64,000 nucleotides of DNA from Hymenobacter aerilatus (GTDB lineage: Bacteria; Bacteroidota; Bacteroidia; Cytophagales; Hymenobacteraceae). The notes under the pieces were generated by a model, which worked only from the letters and a program-made list of their open reading frames with translations, was not told the DNA's origin and searched no databases. Position numbers and translations under genes: made by a program. Shown here piece by piece: positions 62,425-64,000 of this stretch. Position 1 is the first letter of the stretch, and each line of letters starts with the position of its first letter. Location: contig NZ_CP095053.1 in the NCBI RefSeq assembly GCF_022921095.1, forward strand, positions 4,878,501 through 4,942,500. Reading direction: 5' to 3'.

Positions 62425-62652
62425 ATGGCTGCAACGCCCAATTCCCGCTCCGGTGGTACTATTCATTTGCTGGTTGGTGGCGTACTGCTGATTGTAGAGC
62501 TGTACTTGCTTTTCGGTCGCTACACCGAATGGCAGGCGGGTAATTTCAATACCTTCGGGTTTGTGATAAACATTGCCCTGCTAATTCTGGCAGGCTATTT
62601 TCTGCGAGCCGGGTGGGAAATGCGACGCGGCAAAAATGATCTGTTGGATTGA
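62425..62652 (+). CDS. Small membrane protein, unknown function
   Basis: 75 residues from the ATG at 62425. Two transmembrane helices (about 10-30 and 40-62) separated by a short polar turn (FGRYTEWQAGNFNTFG), then a basic tail (RAGWEMRRGKNDLLD), so both ends are probably cytoplasmic. No family recognised. It lies 130 bp downstream of the divergent tRNA-Gly gene. Its stop overlaps the likely TTG start of the next small gene in the bases TTGA. Confidence 0.65.
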   Translation: MAATPNSRSGGTIHLLVGGVLLIVELYLLFGRYTEWQAGNFNTFGFVINIALLILAGYFLRAGWEMRRGKNDLLD

Positions 62653-62876
62653 GTTCTGTTGCGCCAAAACTACTAGGAGTGCTAGCCTTGCTGCTGGCAG
62701 CTGCCCTACTGGTGAGCGTGGCAACGAGCACCAGCACCTATCTGATGGCCCCGCCCGCAGCGCCTACCACTAGCCTGGCTACCGGCAATACTATGGGCTA
62801 CCTGCTGGCGTCGGCATTGGCAGGGGTAGTAGCTTTGTGGCTCGGAAGATGGGGCATTCGTCGCCTGCGTCATTGA
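62649..62876 (+). CDS. Small membrane protein with TTG start, unknown function
   Basis: 75 residues if the TTG at 62649 is used. The first possible ATG lies within the protein, after the first membrane helix, so TTG is the sensible start. Two hydrophobic helices (about 8-30 and 50-65) flank a Pro/Thr-rich loop, and the C-terminus is basic (WGIRRLRH). The start codon overlaps the stop of the previous gene in TTGA, which indicates translational coupling. The pair may form one membrane complex. Function unknown. Confidence 0.6.
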   Translation: MSSVAPKLLGVLALLLAAALLVSVATSTSTYLMAPPAAPTTSLATGNTMGYLLASALAGVVALWLGRWGIRRLRH

Positions 62877-62889
62877 TTTCACTGAAGTT

Positions 62890-63426
62890 ATGTCTACACC
62901 TCTTCGCATCGTAGCAGCTAAGCGCACCCCCGGCGTAGCTGCAGAACTGGCAGCCTTGGGCCGCCAGACGTTTTACGAAACGTTTGCCGCCGACAATACG
63001 CCCGCCGACATGGAGGCTTACCTGGCAGCCACCTTCGGGACGGAGCAGCAGCTGCGCGAGCTGCAAGACCCACATGTTATTTTCCTGCTGGCCCGAATGC
63101 AGCAAGAGCTGGTGGGCTATGCCATGCTGCGCCTGCAGTCGGACCTGGGACTAGAGCCAGGCAAATCTGCTGATAACCGCCTGGAAATAGTCCGCCTCTA
63201 CGTGCGCGAGGATTGGGTAGGCACTGGTCTAGGCGCTTCTCTGATGCGCCGGACGCTGGAAGAAGCCCGCACACACAAGTGCCGGGCCTTAGTGCTAGGC
63301 GTGTGGGAGCAAAATACGCGTGCTATTGCCTTCTACCAGCGGTTTGGCTTCAAAGCAATAGGCCAACATGCCTTCACGCTGGGCTCCGACGTGCAAACCG
63401 ATCTAATTCTGCGTAAAGGGCTATGA
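62890..63426 (+). CDS. GNAT family N-acetyltransferase
   Basis: 178 residues. The GNAT acetyl-CoA-binding core is visible as EIVRLYVREDWVGTGLGASLM (motif A, RxxGxG-like V/G-T-G-L-G) at about 98-118, followed by LGVWEQNTRAIAFYQRFGFK (motif B) and a typical C-terminal strand. The N-terminal part FYETFAADNTPADMEAYL is like those of the RimI/PaiA-type enzymes. Substrate not readable; amine or protein N-terminus are options. It starts 14 bp after the small membrane protein gene and may belong to the same transcript. Confidence 0.92.
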   Translation: MSTPLRIVAAKRTPGVAAELAALGRQTFYETFAADNTPADMEAYLAATFGTEQQLRELQDPHVIFLLARMQQELVGYAMLRLQSDLGLEPGKSADNRLEIVRLYVREDWVGTGLGASLMRRTLEEARTHKCRALVLGVWEQNTRAIAFYQRFGFKAIGQHAFTLGSDVQTDLILRKGL

Positions 63427-63460
63427 AGATGGCTGGATACGATGCGTTTAGCGGCAACGT

Positions 63461-63468
63461 TACCTTTG
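63461..63468 (+). promoter_or_regulatory. Candidate -7 box for the alpha/beta hydrolase gene (TACCTTTG)
   Basis: Exact TAnnTTTG match 47 bp before the ATG at 63515. No TTTG is seen at the -33 position. Confidence 0.45.
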
Positions 63469-63514
63469 TAGCGTGAATAGTCTTATCAAAAGCATCCCCA
63501 TCCTGAAAATAACC

Positions 63515-64000
63515 ATGCCTGCTGCTTGGCTGGAAGCGCTATACAGGGTAGGGCTGCTGAGCATGGTGCTGCTACTGAGTGCGTGCTCCGGCCAACCTGA
63601 AAAAGCCAGCCTACCTGTGCTAACGGGGCATTTCGAAGGGCCAGTCACCTACCAGGGTACCGATTTGCGGGTGGTACTGGACATACGCGAAACAACGCCG
63701 GGGCAGCTTCAGGCCGACATGCACTTTCCCGAAATTCCCGGTATCAGCTTTCCTGTGGCCAACTTGCGCTATCAGGAGCCGCAACTGCATTTTGAGCAAC
63801 AACCCGGGCAACCGGGCAGCATCACGGTGAATGCCGTGCGTGAGGGCGACTTTCTACGAGGTATTTTCACCTGGGACACCATTCAGACACAGTTTGTGTG
63901 GGTACGACGCGGACAAGCCGCGGCCCGGCCCTACCGCGAGCAATCGGTACGGCTGCCGGGGCTGGCGGCCACCAGCATGGCATCGTTGCTAATTCCGCAG
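63515..64000 (+). CDS. Secreted alpha/beta hydrolase family lipoprotein (5' part only)
   Basis: The gene runs off the right edge; 162 codons are visible from the ATG at 63515 (a GTG at 63473 is also in frame). It has a lipoprotein signal (LLLSACS, Cys25). Residues 35-130 match the small beta-sandwich that precedes the catalytic domain in a common Bacteroidota alpha/beta hydrolase family (LTGHFEGPVTYQGTDLRVVL, FPEIPGISFPVANLRYQ, GIFTWDT). The following segment RPYREQSVRL leads into the hydrolase core in that family. The catalytic residues are beyond the window, so activity cannot be confirmed. Confidence 0.7.
   Translation, partial: MPAAWLEALYRVGLLSMVLLLSACSGQPEKASLPVLTGHFEGPVTYQGTDLRVVLDIRETTPGQLQADMHFPEIPGISFPVANLRYQEPQLHFEQQPGQPGSITVNAVREGDFLRGIFTWDTIQTQFVWVRRGQAAARPYREQSVRLPGLAATSMASLLIPQ

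Noticed and set aside
62425..62876. The two small frames as one frameshifted gene
   Set aside because: Each has its own pair of membrane helices and the TTGA overlap is a normal coupling arrangement.

Overview
The window looks like chromosomal DNA of a GC-rich Bacteroidota of the Cytophagales, most like Hymenobacter. The signs are TonB-dependent receptors with carboxypeptidase-regulatory N-domains, LytS/LytTR regulation, a sigma factor followed by a membrane-anchored barrel protein, promoter boxes of the Bacteroidota type (TAnnTTTG), almost no Shine-Dalgarno sequences, and the rpsU-xerC-hpf block. Assignment to a genus is inference.

Layout. 1-3.5 kb: end of an S9 peptidase, a PAP2 phosphatase and a secreted barrel protein. 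3.7-8 kb: metK, then hpf, xerC and rpsU on the minus strand, and an acyl-CoA dehydrogenase. 8.1-12.4 kb: an exopolysaccharide export and control trio (Wza-like lipoprotein, Wzc-like tyrosine kinase, PHP phosphatase). 12.4-19.1 kb: an epimerase, a TPR protein, phosphosulfolactate synthase, a PQQ-type sugar dehydrogenase, DedA and aroE. 19.3-28.2 kb: TonB receptor, LytS/LytTR pair, wrbA, ECF sigma factor with a membrane-anchored partner, and an AT-rich lipoprotein. 28.3-38.6 kb: a debranching-type glucosidase, a PAS-rich hybrid kinase, a TonB receptor with a beta-propeller phytase, and a lipoprotein. 38.8-48.2 kb: uvrB, small secreted proteins, an HD phosphohydrolase, and a set of signalling genes (NTT-like transporter with HEAT repeats and a cyclic-nucleotide-binding domain, receiver-adenylate cyclase, lone receiver, histidine kinase). 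48.7-60.2 kb: a hybrid NRPS-PKS operon with its own phosphopantetheinyl transferase. 60.3-64 kb: a subtilase, tRNA-Gly, two small membrane proteins, a GNAT enzyme and the start of an alpha/beta hydrolase.

The most interesting locus is the three-gene biosynthetic operon at 48.7-60.2 kb (A-PCP-KS-AT-ACP-aminotransferase / C-A-PCP-TE / PPTase). Read co-linearly it would join one amino acid (proline-like pocket), one malonyl unit turned into a beta-amine, and one glycine, then release the product. The two synthetases lie in the same frame and are separated only by one TGA and two codons. Second is the 41-48 kb set, which reads as a two-component-controlled cAMP circuit with a membrane effector. 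Third is a set of long palindromic repeats at convergent gene ends. Two of them supply the last codons and the stop of a gene. A short word, GGTAGG/CCTACC, is also clearly enriched in several reading frames.
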